DNA from: Allorhodoferax sp032337135
GTDB taxonomy: Bacteria > Pseudomonadota > Gammaproteobacteria > Burkholderiales > Burkholderiaceae_C
Direction of reading: 5' to 3'
Length of the DNA: 64,000 nucleotides
Assembly: GCF_032337135.1 (NCBI RefSeq)
Contig: NZ_JAVXZZ010000007.1
Span: 56,919-120,918 of the forward strand
The notes below the pieces were generated by a model that saw only the letters and a list, made by a program, of their open reading frames with translations, did no database searches and had not been told where the DNA came from. This document shows, in pieces, positions 1 to 8,508 of the stretch. Every line of letters begins with the position of its first letter. The stretch's first letter is position 1. The position numbers and the translations under genes were made by a program.

Positions 1-814
1 GCGACACGGTCATGGCCACGGGTGAACCGTCGAAGATGGCCGCGAACTTGGCCTGGCTGAACACCAGGGCGGCCTCGGTGCGGCGGCGCTCCTGCAGCTC
101 GTGCTCCAGCTCGCGGGTTTTCTGCTCGCGTTCGCTCAGCAGCGCCGCCAGGTTCTGGCGCATGCGGTCCAGCCCGCCAGAGAGGGTGCCGAACTCGTCG
201 GCCCGGAACCAGTGGAAGGGGCGCGAGAGGTCGCCTGCGGCCATGCGTGTGGTGCCCGACTCCAGATCGCGCAGCGGGCGGATCATGCGCCGCTCCAGCA
301 GCATGAGGATGAAGGCAAAGGAGATCACAACCTGCGTGAGCAGGGCCAGGCCCAGTTTGGCGAGGTCCACCAAAAATTCGCGCTTGATGCGGGTGGTACT
401 CATCTCGACCACGAGGTGGCCCACACGTTTGCCGCTGTAGGTGACCGGGCGCTCTTCGCGCAGGATGTCGCCCTCCACCAGGCCTTCCACCTGGCGCTTG
501 ACGAACACTTCGCGGTATTCGTCCGACACCGTGACCCGCGCCACGTCGGGGTTGCGCATGACGGCATCCACCAGCTCGGTGGCCACGCCACGGTCCAGGT
601 TCCAGATCGCTACGGCCACGCCGCGGGCCAGCACATCGGCGTACTGCTGCATGGGCAGGGTCACGCGCAGTTCCACTTCCTTTTCCAACCGACTCGTCAC
701 CTGGAAATAGGCCAACACCAGGGCCGGCAGCAGGATGCTCAAACCAGCCCCCAGCACCAGCGTTTGCCGTACGGACAGGGTTCTCAGTGGGCGCCAGCGC
801 AGAAGTGGGGTCAT
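1..814 (-). CDS. Membrane sensor protein (HAMP, start of a PAS-type region), 3' end outside window
   Basis: The frame opens with ATG at 814 and runs off the left edge, giving about 271 N-terminal residues. A membrane segment lies near residues 20-36 (LVLGAGLSILLPALVLAYF). An extracytoplasmic region of about 130 residues follows, then a second membrane segment (VVISFAFILMLLE) and a HAMP-like stretch containing RPLRDLESGTTRMAAGDLSR. After that come a charged helix (EREQKTRELEHELQERRRTE) and the start of a PAS-like domain (FSQAKFAAIFDGSPVAMTVS). This is the usual front half of a transmembrane histidine kinase or diguanylate cyclase/phosphodiesterase. The output domain is not in the window, so the enzymatic class is undecided. 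Confidence 0.8.
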   Translation of the reverse strand, partial: MTPLLRWRPLRTLSVRQTLVLGAGLSILLPALVLAYFQVTSRLEKEVELRVTLPMQQYADVLARGVAVAIWNLDRGVATELVDAVMRNPDVARVTVSDEYREVFVKRQVEGLVEGDILREERPVTYSGKRVGHLVVEMSTTRIKREFLVDLAKLGLALLTQVVISFAFILMLLERRMIRPLRDLESGTTRMAAGDLSRPFHWFRADEFGTLSGGLDRMRQNLAALLSEREQKTRELEHELQERRRTEAALVFSQAKFAAIFDGSPVAMTVS

Positions 815-877
815 CGTCGGTTGTGGAGGCACGCCCGCCTGGAGCAGCGCGTGCAGTCTACGGACACTGTAGTGGCA

Positions 878-895
878 ATTGCCTGCTCAGGCAAT
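878..895. other. 18-bp palindrome between two minus-strand genes
   Basis: ATTGCCTG and CAGGCAAT are separated by only CT. The palindrome lies just downstream of the radical SAM gene and 64 bp before the start of the membrane sensor. There is no T-run on either side, so it could be an operator or a weak terminator stem. Function unknown. Confidence 0.4.
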
Positions 896-920
896 ACACC
901 ACAGTGCATGCTACCGCAAG

Positions 921-2489
921 TCAGTGACTGCCGGCGTGCATCTGCTGGCGCTGGTCCGCGCCCCTGCGCCGGCTGCGCGACTTGTCCACCGGCGGCAGCA
1001 AGCCCTTGAGTGACTCGGGCTGCACGTGGGCACCGCTGGCGGCGTAGTCGGCCAGCAGCGCCGCACGCACCGGTGTGGCATCCAGCCCACGCACCGTGAC
1101 CAGGTGGGCAAACAGGGCGTCCACCAGCGCATCGGGCGTCCACCCCATGGTCTTGCCATGCTGCGCCCACAGCCAGGTGGAGAAGGCCCAGAAGTGGGCG
1201 AAGGGCGCGGCCCCCAGCAGCAGCGGCAGGGTGCGGGAAAACCGGCCGGAGTTGGCCACCAGATCCCAGTAGCGGGCAAAGCGGGTGAAGGCCTGCATCT
1301 GCTCCAGAGGTACATCGGCCGTGGCCTGCACGGTGTAGGGCGGCTGCGGGTCGTAGACCATGCCCCACGCCTGGGTGTGGCGGGCAATGGGCGTGCCGCG
1401 CAGGCGCTTGAGGATGCCGACCTGGATTTCATGCGGGCCCAGCGCCCACAAGGTGTCGAAGCCCTGCGCGAAGCTCTCCAGCGTTTCGCCGGGCAGGCCA
1501 AAGATGAGGTCGGCGTGCAGGTGCGCCGTGGACTGCCGCGCCAGCCAGCGCAGGTTGGCCTGGGTGCGCGCGTTGTCCTGCTTGCGCGAGATGCGCTTTT
1601 GCACCTCCACATTGAAGGTCTGGATGCCCACTTCGAGCTGCAGCGTGCCGGCGGGAAAGCGCGCCAGCAGTTCCTTGAGCCGGTCCGGCAGGTGGTCGGG
1701 GATGACCTCGAAGTGCGCCATGAAATCGGGTTCGCCTGCACCGGGCGCGGGCAGCTTGGCGAGGAAGAATTCGAGGATGCGGGCCGAAGCGTCGATCTTG
1801 AGGTTGAAGGTGCGGTCCACGAACTTGAAGTGCCGCACCCCGCGCTGCCACAAGGTCTGCAGCGCCTGCATGAAGGCATCCTGCGGAAAGCTCCAGGCGG
1901 TCTTGTCCAGCGAACTCAGGCAGAACTCGCAGCGAAAGGGGCAGCCACGCGAGGCCTCGACGTAGATGACGCGGTGGGCCACATCCTCGTCGGTGTACTC
2001 GCCGTAGGGCATGTCCAGCTGCTCCAGCGCTGGTTGCTCGCCGGCAATCACCTTCATCAGCGGCTGCGGGCCATGCACCAGGGCGCGGCACAGCTTGGGG
2101 AAACTCACGTCGCCCCAGCCGGTGATGACATGGTCGGCCCAGGCGACCACGGGCTGGGTATCGAGCTCGTGGCTGACCTCGGGGCCGCCCAGCACGATGA
2201 CCAGGTCGGGCCGTGCGGTTTTGAGCGCCCGCACCAGTTCCGTCGTCTGCGCCACGTTCCAGATGTAGACCCCCAGCCCGAGGATGGCACGCTCGACCCC
2301 GTCCACGGCCTGCAACAGATCCTGGGCGGTCTCTTCGACGGGGCGGTTGATGGTGTATTCGCGCAGGCAGCTTCCGGCGCGCAGGTCGTCTCCGCCGTAG
2401 CGCGCCATGTTGGCCAACAGGCAGCGCAGTCCCAAGCTGGCGTGGATGTAGCGGGCGTTGAGCGTGGCCAGCACGATGCGGAAAGTCAT
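921..2489 (-). CDS. B12-binding domain radical SAM protein (DUF4080 type)
   Basis: The protein has 522 residues starting at MTFRIVLATLNARYIH. The first ~140 residues look like a cobalamin-binding Rossmann domain (GVYIWNVAQTTELV, VIVLGGPEVS). The radical SAM cluster motif follows as RGCPFRCEFCLSS (CxxxCxxC), with IQTFN and LIFGLPGET typical of the SAM barrel. The C-terminal ~150 residues match the DUF4080 layout, where family members are uncharacterised. The open frame extends 67 codons further upstream, but that part overlaps the divergent DUF167 gene, so the ATG at 2489 is preferred. Only 18 bp separate the two divergent starts. Confidence 0.85.
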   Translation of the reverse strand: MTFRIVLATLNARYIHASLGLRCLLANMARYGGDDLRAGSCLREYTINRPVEETAQDLLQAVDGVERAILGLGVYIWNVAQTTELVRALKTARPDLVIVLGGPEVSHELDTQPVVAWADHVITGWGDVSFPKLCRALVHGPQPLMKVIAGEQPALEQLDMPYGEYTDEDVAHRVIYVEASRGCPFRCEFCLSSLDKTAWSFPQDAFMQALQTLWQRGVRHFKFVDRTFNLKIDASARILEFFLAKLPAPGAGEPDFMAHFEVIPDHLPDRLKELLARFPAGTLQLEVGIQTFNVEVQKRISRKQDNARTQANLRWLARQSTAHLHADLIFGLPGETLESFAQGFDTLWALGPHEIQVGILKRLRGTPIARHTQAWGMVYDPQPPYTVQATADVPLEQMQAFTRFARYWDLVANSGRFSRTLPLLLGAAPFAHFWAFSTWLWAQHGKTMGWTPDALVDALFAHLVTVRGLDATPVRAALLADYAASGAHVQPESLKGLLPPVDKSRSRRRGADQRQQMHAGSH

Positions 2490-2507
2490 GGGGCTATTAT
2501 CGGCAGC

Positions 2508-2849
2508 ATGACCGCCCCCCGCCCGCGCAACACCACCGGAGACTCCTTCTGCGCCTGGGACGGCGATGTGCTGGTGCTCAATGTGCTGGGCAAACCGGCG
2601 GCAGCGAAGGACGCCATCGGCAAGCCCAAGGGCACGCAGCTCAAGATCAGCGTCACCGCCCAACCCAAGGACGGCAAGGCGACCGACCACATGGTGCGCT
2701 ACCTGGCACCGCTGTTCGGCGTGGCGGTGAAGGACATCGAGGTCGTCTTCGGCCAGGAAAACGTGAACAAGCAGCTGCGCATCAAGGCCCCCAAAAAAAT
2801 GCCTGCGGTGGTGGCGCAGGCATTGGGGTTGGACGAACGCAGCACATAG
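2508..2849 (+). CDS. DUF167 (YggU-like) family protein
   Basis: A 113-residue protein with the DUF167 core LKISVTAQPKDGKA, an internal GVAVKDIEVVFGQ strand-turn and a basic KQLRIKAPKK segment. The family is small, soluble, widespread and of unknown function. The ATG at 2508 sits 18 bp from the divergent radical SAM start, so both genes must share a very compact promoter region or be read through from further away. A long in-frame extension upstream of 2508 lies wholly inside the antisense of the radical SAM gene and is not coding. Confidence 0.85.
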   Translation: MTAPRPRNTTGDSFCAWDGDVLVLNVLGKPAAAKDAIGKPKGTQLKISVTAQPKDGKATDHMVRYLAPLFGVAVKDIEVVFGQENVNKQLRIKAPKKMPAVVAQALGLDERST

Positions 2850-2870
2850 CTGCGATCCATGGGAAAGAGG

Positions 2871-3509
2871 TCAGAACGAGTAACTGATGCCGAACGACAG
2901 CAAGGGGAAATACTTGAGATTGTTGATGGCGTCCTGAACCTTCTGGTTCTGGGCATCGACATCGGCCTGGGTCACACCGGCTCCGGTGGCGGTGAGCGTG
3001 GACTTGGGATTCTGGAACATGACGCCGAAATCCATGTTGAAGCCCAGGCCCTTGTCCATCTTGGGTTTGATGCCATAGCCGATGCCCAGGTAGGGGGTGA
3101 TGCCATCGCTCATCTTGGCTTCGGCATTCACGGTCGCCGTCTTTCCATTCACCTGCCCGGTTCCGCTCACGGTGATCTTGTTGTTGTTGGCCAACGCCCC
3201 GGCGCTCACGCGAAAGCCCTCGCCCAGCGGGTACCAGTCGCCCACCAGCATCACCGAGTTCCAGTCCACCTCCACAGTGAGGTTGGAACCGGAGCCGAAG
3301 TCCCCCACATCCCCCGAGAACTTCTGCTTGGGCAGGTAGTTCAGTTGGCCGCGCAGGGCCCAGTTGGGACTGACCGAGGCGGCATAGCCCAGCCCCAGCC
3401 CATTGGTTCCGAGTTGCGTGTAGGCGGTACCGTTCTCACCCGCCTGTGTGGCCAGAGGCAGGAGGGCGGCCAGGCCGGCGATGATGGTCAGTTGACGTAT
3501 TGCATTCAT
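2871..3509 (-). CDS. Outer-membrane beta-barrel protein
   Basis: A 212-residue protein with a signal peptide (NAIRQLTIIAGLAALLPLATQA), then alternating amphipathic strands rich in G, N, T and aromatic residues, ending in the outer-membrane insertion signature FGISYSF with a terminal Phe. The start at 3509 is chosen because AGGGAG lies just upstream; an earlier in-frame start at 3545 would precede the signal peptide by 12 residues. An internal Q/N-rich segment (TQADVDAQNQKVQDAINN) is probably a periplasmic turn or loop. It is divergently arranged with another small barrel. The exact family is not recognised. Confidence 0.75.
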   Translation of the reverse strand: MNAIRQLTIIAGLAALLPLATQAGENGTAYTQLGTNGLGLGYAASVSPNWALRGQLNYLPKQKFSGDVGDFGSGSNLTVEVDWNSVMLVGDWYPLGEGFRVSAGALANNNKITVSGTGQVNGKTATVNAEAKMSDGITPYLGIGYGIKPKMDKGLGFNMDFGVMFQNPKSTLTATGAGVTQADVDAQNQKVQDAINNLKYFPLLSFGISYSF

Positions 3510-3612
3510 GAAAGAGACTCCCTGGGTTGAAACAATGCTGCGCATGCGGGTTATACGGCCTTACCCTTCACCAGCATTACAAAACTTTACCCCAGCCTGT
3601 TCCCTCCGCCCG

Positions 3613-3626
3613 TCCACGGGTGGACA
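3613..3626. promoter_or_regulatory. 14-bp palindrome in divergent outer-membrane gene spacer
   Basis: GTCCAC-GG-GTGGAC is a perfect inverted repeat in the 186 bp between the divergent barrel genes starting at 3509 and 3696. It is followed directly by AATAGCG. Its position suits an operator serving one or both genes, but no regulator can be named. Confidence 0.35.
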
Positions 3627-3695
3627 ATAGCGGCCAACGGAGGTTCCGTACCGCTGGCGGCTGGCCGTAGCCGCGTTTCACACAGGAGTTCATCC

Positions 3696-4247
3696 ATGAA
3701 AAAAATCGCTCTCGCCCTGGCCTGCACCGCACTGGCCACCCCCCTGGTCTTCGCGCAGGCCAAGAATTTTGAAGGTTTGAGCCTGAGTGCATCTCTGGCC
3801 AATGCCAAGTCCACCATCGACACCACGGGCGCAGCATCCATTGATGGCACCAGCACTGGGCTGGACCTGAATGCCCAATACAACTGGGCACTGGGCCAGG
3901 AATTCGTGCTGGGCGTCGGCGTCAACATGGGAACCGGCAGCAACAAGGCGGGCACTTCCGGCACTACCGATGTGGTCACAAAGAATCGCTATGCCCTGGA
4001 ATTCACACCGGGCTTCGCCGTCTCTAAGGACGTTCTGATCTACGGAAAGATCGCCTCTTTGAGTGCGACCGTCGACAGTGGCACGAACACCGACGTATCT
4101 GGCATCGGGTATGGTCTGGGCGTACGTGGCATGGTCGACAAGAACACGTTCTGGCAGGTTGGTTACGACTCCAACAAGTACGACGAAAAGAACAGTTCGA
4201 CTCTGAAGTCCACCGTCTTCTCCCTAGGCATCGGCTACAAGTTCTGA
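3696..4247 (+). CDS. Outer-membrane beta-barrel protein (small porin-like)
   Basis: A 183-residue protein with a clear signal peptide cleaved near FAQA|KNFEG. It then has repeated beta-strand patterns (LSLSASLANAKS, GLDLNAQYNWAL, FVLGVGVNMGTG, GYGLGVRGMV) and ends in FSLGIGYKF with a C-terminal Phe, as expected for an 8-stranded barrel inserted by BAM. An ACAGGAG ribosome site precedes the ATG. A strong terminator follows 23 bp after the stop, so it is monocistronic. The ligand or role is not recognised. Confidence 0.8.
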   Translation: MKKIALALACTALATPLVFAQAKNFEGLSLSASLANAKSTIDTTGAASIDGTSTGLDLNAQYNWALGQEFVLGVGVNMGTGSNKAGTSGTTDVVTKNRYALEFTPGFAVSKDVLIYGKIASLSATVDSGTNTDVSGIGYGLGVRGMVDKNTFWQVGYDSNKYDEKNSSTLKSTVFSLGIGYKF

Positions 4248-4270
4248 CCCCCCTTGCTGTACCAGAAAGA

Positions 4271-4291
4271 CCCACTTCGGTGGGTTTTTTT
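4271..4291 (+). terminator. Rho-independent terminator of small porin gene
   Basis: CCCAC-TTCG-GTGGG stem with a UUCG tetraloop followed by seven T, located 23 bp after the stop codon of the barrel gene at 3696-4247. Confidence 0.9.
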
Positions 4292-4352
4292 GTTTCAGCG
4301 ATACTTGCAGCGCTGGCGCCTGCGGCATCCGCCGTCGGCGACGCCCGAAGCC

Positions 4353-6605
4353 ATGACCACCCGTTCCCACCCTCTCCCCCTGCCCCTTGCTACGCTCTGG
4401 CGCACTGCAGTCGCTAGCTTTTTAATAGCTACCTGCACCCATGCCGCCTCGGCCCAAGCCGTATTTGGCCCACAAAACGCTTCCTCTGCCGGTCCGGTAG
4501 ACCTGACCGCCCAGCCCCCCAGCGCCGTGGTGCAGACCGAGCAGGTGCGTGCCGAACTGGTGGCCCATGCCCCGCAAGGCCTGGGGCCGGGCAAGCCGCT
4601 GCAGCTGGGCCTGTGGCTGCAGCACCAGCCGCACTGGCACACCTACTGGAAGAACCCCGGCGACTCGGGCCTGGCAACCAACCTCAACTGGACCCTGCCC
4701 GCGGGCTGGACGCTGGGCGACATCCTGTGGCCTACCCCGGCCAAGCTGCCGGTAGGCACCTTGGCCAACTATGGCTACGAGGGCAGCGTGCTGCTGCCCG
4801 TGCCCGTGACCCTGCCCAAGACTGCCGTCAAGGGCGAGACCGTGAAAGTGGCCTTGGAGGCCTCCTGGCTGGTGTGCGAGAAGGAATGCGTGCCGCAGGA
4901 CGGCAAGTTCGTGCTGCAGCTGCCGGTGGCCACCGCCAGCACCGCCCACGCGGACCTGTTTGCCACCCACGCGCAAGCTGTGCCGCAGCCCCTGGTCGGC
5001 AAGGCCACGGCCACCCCCACGCCGCAGGGTCTGCGCCTGGAAGTGACGGGCCTGCCAGCCGCCTGGGCTGGCAAGGCACTCACCCTGTTGCCCGAAACAC
5101 CCGAGCTGCTGGAGCCCCGCACCACCCCCGACAGCACCCAGAAGACGACCAGCGATGAGCCAACGCCGACCACGCAGTCCTGGCGCAACGGCAGCTGGAG
5201 TGCGCTGGTGCCCTACTTCAGCTTGCGCAGTGCCACGCCGACCGACATTCCCATGGTGCTGGGCCTGGGCACGCAAGGCGTCAGCTTCACCGCCACGGTG
5301 GAAGGCCCGTGGCCCGAACCGGCCAAGCCCGATGCCACACCAGTGGCCCACACCCCGGCAGCAACGGCAGGCGGTTCGGAAACACCCGCCAGCCTGCCCT
5401 GGGCCCTGGCCGCTGCGCTGCTGGGCGGGCTGATCCTGAACCTGATGCCCTGCGTGTTTCCGGTGCTGGCCATCAAGGTGCTGGCTTTTGCCAATGCCGA
5501 CGAGCGCGCACGCCGCGACCACCATGTGCAGGGCCTGGCCTACACCGCCGGCGTAGTGGGCTCCATGCTGGCCCTCGCGGGCCTGATGCTGGCCCTGCGC
5601 GCCGGGGGCGAGCAGCTGGGCTGGGGCTTCCAGCTGCAAAGCCCGGGGGTGCTGGCCGCCTTGGCCCTGCTATTCACCCTCATTGGCCTGAACCTGGCGG
5701 GGGTGTTCGAGGTCGGCAACCTGCTGCCCTCGCGGCTGGCGGCGCTGGAGGCGCGCCACCCTGCCGTGGACGCCTTCCTGTCCGGGGTGCTGGCCGTGGC
5801 CATTGCCTCGCCCTGCACCGCCCCGTTCATGGGCGCCTCGCTGGGCTATGCCATCGGCCTGCCCGCGGTGCAGGCGCTGGCGGTGTTCGGCGCGCTGGGC
5901 CTCGGGCTGGCCCTACCTTACCTGCTGGCCAGCTGGGTGCCGCAGGTGGCACGCTGGTTGCCGAAACCCGGTGCCTGGATGGCGCAGTTGCGCCATTTCC
6001 TGGCCTTCTTCATGTGGGGCACGGTGGCCTGGCTGCTGTGGGTGCTGGGGCACATCACCGGGCTGGACGGCGCCATGAGCCTGGGGGTGCTGCTGCTGGG
6101 CGTGGCCCTGCTGGTGTGGGCGCTGAACCAGCAAGGGCGTTCGCGCACCGTGCTTGCTATTGTTTCCGCAGCACTTCTCGCCCTGTTGGCGGGGGCTATC
6201 GGCCAGAACGTCACCAGAGAGTTGCCTCAGGAGACTGCCGACGCCAGCGGTGCCAAGGCCGGTGTGGGGCAGTGGCAGCCCTGGTCGGCAGCGGCAGCGC
6301 AGGCCCACCTCGCGGCCGGCCACCCGGTGTTCATCGACTTCACCGCCGCCTGGTGCATCACCTGCCAGTACAACAAGAAGACCACCCTGTCCGACCCGGC
6401 GGTACTGGCCGACTTTGCGTCCAAGGACGTGCAGCTGCTGCGTGCCGACTGGACGCGGCGCGACCCCGCCATCACCCAGGCCCTGCAGGCACTGGGGCGT
6501 TCGGGCGTGCCGGTGTATGTACTGCAGGCCCCGGGCCAGGCGCCGCAGGTGCTGTCCGAAGTGCTGAACAGCACCGAGTTGCGTGCTGCCATCGCCAAAC
6601 TCTGA
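4353..6605 (+). CDS. dsbD: Thiol:disulfide interchange protein, DsbD/ScsB family
   Basis: A 750-residue three-domain membrane electron transporter that moves reducing equivalents from cytoplasmic thioredoxin to periplasmic partners. After a signal peptide (about residues 1-35) comes a periplasmic domain with a Cys pair C175/C179 (VCEKECVPQDGKF). The central membrane domain has the two conserved Cys motifs LNLMPCVFPVLAIK and ASPCTAPFMG. The C-terminal thioredoxin-like domain has WCITC (C668/C671). The CEKEC and membrane motifs resemble the ScsB-type branch more than classical E. coli DsbD. The start at 4353 is preferred over an in-frame codon at 4254 that lies before the upstream terminator. 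A short interspersed repeat appears to be embedded in the signal-peptide codons. Confidence 0.9.
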   Translation: MTTRSHPLPLPLATLWRTAVASFLIATCTHAASAQAVFGPQNASSAGPVDLTAQPPSAVVQTEQVRAELVAHAPQGLGPGKPLQLGLWLQHQPHWHTYWKNPGDSGLATNLNWTLPAGWTLGDILWPTPAKLPVGTLANYGYEGSVLLPVPVTLPKTAVKGETVKVALEASWLVCEKECVPQDGKFVLQLPVATASTAHADLFATHAQAVPQPLVGKATATPTPQGLRLEVTGLPAAWAGKALTLLPETPELLEPRTTPDSTQKTTSDEPTPTTQSWRNGSWSALVPYFSLRSATPTDIPMVLGLGTQGVSFTATVEGPWPEPAKPDATPVAHTPAATAGGSETPASLPWALAAALLGGLILNLMPCVFPVLAIKVLAFANADERARRDHHVQGLAYTAGVVGSMLALAGLMLALRAGGEQLGWGFQLQSPGVLAALALLFTLIGLNLAGVFEVGNLLPSRLAALEARHPAVDAFLSGVLAVAIASPCTAPFMGASLGYAIGLPAVQALAVFGALGLGLALPYLLASWVPQVARWLPKPGAWMAQLRHFLAFFMWGTVAWLLWVLGHITGLDGAMSLGVLLLGVALLVWALNQQGRSRTVLAIVSAALLALLAGAIGQNVTRELPQETADASGAKAGVGQWQPWSAAAAQAHLAAGHPVFIDFTAAWCITCQYNKKTTLSDPAVLADFASKDVQLLRADWTRRDPAITQALQALGRSGVPVYVLQAPGQAPQVLSEVLNSTELRAAIAKL
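4413..4438 (+). repeat. TTGCTA-family short repeat inside the dsbD signal peptide
   Basis: GCTAGCTTTTTAATAGCTACC plus TGCAC matches the pattern GCTA-(n)-ATAGCTACTnGCGC seen at 10781, 11687 and 13416. Here it encodes the hydrophobic residues around ASFLIATC of the signal peptide. A more eroded similar stretch (TTGCTATTGTTT...CTCGC) occurs near 6153-6180 in a membrane segment of the same gene. Confidence 0.55.
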
Positions 6606-6616
6606 TTACCCGCCCC

Positions 6617-7030
6617 ATGACGCTGGAAGACGATATCCGCCACATCCTGCAGACCACCCGCACCTGTGCCGTGGTGGGCCTGTCGCCCAAGCCGCACCGC
6701 GACAGCTACCAGGTAGCCCGCGTGCTGCAGGCCCATGGCTGGCGCGTGCTACCCGTGAACCCGGCGGCGCAGGGCAGTCAAATCCTCGGTGAAATGGTAT
6801 ACGCCACGCTGGCCGATGCAGCCAAGGAACATGCCATCGACCTGGTGGATGTGTTCCGCAACAGCGAGGACGCGGGCGCGGTGGTCGATGAGGCGATTGC
6901 TGTCCAAGCCCCAGCGGTATGGCTGCAGTTGGGCGTGGTCAACGACGCGGCCATCGGACGCGCCCGCGCCGCCGGATTGCGCGCCGTGCAGGACCGCTGC
7001 ACCAAGATAGAAATCACCCGCCATTCTTGA
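6617..7030 (+). CDS. CoA-binding domain protein (YccU-like)
   Basis: A 137-residue single-domain protein of the CoA_binding_2 family. It has the Rossmann fingerprint CAVVGLSPKPHRDSYQVA, then VLPVNPAAQG and AIDLVDVFRNSEDA, and ends with RCTKIE, a segment seen in YccU-type proteins. The family binds CoA or related nucleotides in vitro; its physiological role is unsettled. It starts 11 bp after the dsbD stop, suggesting co-transcription, and its own stop overlaps a TTGAC-n4-GTCAA palindrome upstream of hemE. Confidence 0.85.
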   Translation: MTLEDDIRHILQTTRTCAVVGLSPKPHRDSYQVARVLQAHGWRVLPVNPAAQGSQILGEMVYATLADAAKEHAIDLVDVFRNSEDAGAVVDEAIAVQAPAVWLQLGVVNDAAIGRARAAGLRAVQDRCTKIEITRHS

Positions 7031-7040
7031 CCTGCGTCAA
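7027..7040. promoter_or_regulatory. Candidate FNR/Anr-type box upstream of hemE
   Basis: TTGACCTGCGTCAA fits the dyad TTGAY-n4-RTCAA of FNR/Anr-family regulators, lying 46 bp before the hemE ATG. Its first bases overlap the stop of the preceding gene. Haem-synthesis genes are known targets of such regulators in other proteobacteria; regulation here is inferred. Confidence 0.45.
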
Positions 7041-7085
7041 GCACGCTGCGGCCAAGTGCGGCGCACAGCCTGCGACAATCGGGGG

Positions 7086-8219
7086 ATGAGCACCCCGACC
7101 TTTGCCCCCCTGCACAACGACACCTTCCTGCGTGCCTGCACGCGCCAGGCCACGGCCTACACCCCGCTGTGGCTGATGCGCCAGGCCGGGCGTTACCTGC
7201 CCGAATACTGCGCCACGCGCGCCAAGGCCGGCAGCTTCATGGGCTTGGCCACCAACCGCGACTACGCCACCGAAGTCACGCTGCAGCCGCTGGACCGCTA
7301 CCCGCTCGACGCGGCAATCCTGTTCTCTGACATCCTGACCGTGCCCGACGCCATGGGGCTGGGGCTTTCGTTTGCTCAGGGCGAAGGCCCGCGCTTTGCC
7401 AAGAACGTGCGCGACGAAGCCGCTGTGGCGGCCCTCGAAGTGCCCGACATGGCCAAGCTGCAGTACGTGTTCGATGCGGTGTCCAGCATCCGCAAGGCGC
7501 TGACCGTGGACGGCAAGGGCCGCGTGCCGCTGATCGGTTTTTCCGGCAGCCCCTGGACCCTGGCCTGCTACATGGTGGAAGGCGGCGGCAGCGACGACTA
7601 CCGCCACGTCAAGACCCTGATGTACAGCCGCCCCGACCTGATGCACCGTGTGCTGGCGGTGAATGCCGACGCCGTGGCCGCCTACCTGAACGCCCAGATC
7701 GACGCCGGCGCGCAGGCCGTGATGGTGTTCGACAGCTGGGGCGGCGTGCTGGCCGACGGCGCCTTCCAGGAATTCAGCATGGCCTACACCAAGCGCGTGC
7801 TGGCGCAGCTGAAGCGCACCGACGCCCAGGGCCACTACATTCCGCGCATCGTGTTCACCAAAGGCGGCGGCCTGTGGCTGGAGCAGATGGGCACGCTGGA
7901 CTGCGATGTGCTGGGTCTGGACTGGACCGTAAACCTGGGTCGCGCCCGCGCACTGGTGGGCGGTGCCGAAAACGGCCCCGGCAAGGCACTGCAGGGGAAC
8001 ATCGACCCCAACGTGCTGTTCGCCCCGCCTGCCGCCATCCAGACCGAGGTGGCCAAGGTGCTCGACAGCTTCGGCACACCCTACACCGGCACCGGTACGG
8101 GCCCGACGCACATCTTCAACCTGGGCCACGGCATCAGCCAGTACACCCCGCCCGAGCATGTGGCCGCGCTGGTGGAAGCGGTGCACAGCCATTCGCGCCG
8201 GCAGCGCCAGGCGGCCTGA
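7086..8219 (+). CDS. hemE: Uroporphyrinogen decarboxylase
   Basis: A 377-residue cytoplasmic enzyme that removes four acetate carboxyls from uroporphyrinogen III to give coproporphyrinogen III in haem synthesis. The N-terminal signature WLMRQAGRYLPEY is present, then ILFSDILTVPDAMGLGLSF with the catalytic Asp. GFSGSPWTLACYMVEG and the C-terminal NLGHGISQYTPPEHV are also family hallmarks. The ATG at 7086 matches the normal family N-terminus (TFAPLHNDTFLRACTRQ). A GC-rich terminator follows within 25 bp, so it ends its transcription unit. Confidence 0.97.
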   Translation: MSTPTFAPLHNDTFLRACTRQATAYTPLWLMRQAGRYLPEYCATRAKAGSFMGLATNRDYATEVTLQPLDRYPLDAAILFSDILTVPDAMGLGLSFAQGEGPRFAKNVRDEAAVAALEVPDMAKLQYVFDAVSSIRKALTVDGKGRVPLIGFSGSPWTLACYMVEGGGSDDYRHVKTLMYSRPDLMHRVLAVNADAVAAYLNAQIDAGAQAVMVFDSWGGVLADGAFQEFSMAYTKRVLAQLKRTDAQGHYIPRIVFTKGGGLWLEQMGTLDCDVLGLDWTVNLGRARALVGGAENGPGKALQGNIDPNVLFAPPAAIQTEVAKVLDSFGTPYTGTGTGPTHIFNLGHGISQYTPPEHVAALVEAVHSHSRRQRQAA

Positions 8220-8238
8220 CGCGCACGTCAACCCACCC

Positions 8239-8261
8239 ACCGGGCCCGGCCCGGTTTTTTT
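8239..8261 (+). terminator. Terminator after hemE
   Basis: ACCGGGC-CCG-GCCCGGT stem followed by a run of T. The T-run and the next GTGC also form an inverted repeat with GCACAAAAAA at 8275-8284, giving a second, A/T-flanked stem that could terminate in either direction. Confidence 0.85.
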
Positions 8262-8311
8262 GTGCCCGGCGCTAGCACAAAAAAGGCCGAATTCGGCCTC
8301 TGCTGTTGCAC

Positions 8312-8320
8312 TTATACACA
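8312..8320 (+). promoter_or_regulatory. DnaA box (TTATACACA)
   Basis: Perfect match to the TTATNCACA consensus, identical to the E. coli R2-type box. A second box lies 180 bp downstream in the same orientation. Confidence 0.6.
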
Positions 8321-8446
8321 AAAATCAACGTCACCTAGTGTTTACCCTAGGCCCGCTTGCAGATCGCGCTATGAAAGCCGTAGCGCGCGTAAGTTGTTGA
8401 TTTATAAGGATTCTGAAAAATTGCTGAATTTCTGGGCAATGTGTGC

Positions 8447-8469
8447 AAAGCCTTGATTTTCAAGGCTTT
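8447..8469. repeat. 9-bp inverted repeat before priA
   Basis: AAAGCCTTG-ATTTT-CAAGGCTTT. There is no T-run after it, so terminator function is doubtful; it lies 30 bp before the second DnaA box. Confidence 0.5.
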
Positions 8470-8499
8470 GGCGCATCCCCCACCAAGTTACCAACAAAG

Positions 8500-8508
8500 T
8501 TATCCACA
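8500..8508 (+). promoter_or_regulatory. DnaA box (TTATCCACA)
   Basis: Perfect match to the strongest DnaA consensus (TTATCCACA, R1/R4 type), 119 bp upstream of the priA start. Confidence 0.65.

Noticed and set aside
1026..2507. Long plus-strand frame leading into the DUF167 gene
   Set aside because: It runs antisense through the radical SAM gene; only the last 113 codons match a family, starting at the ATG at 2508.
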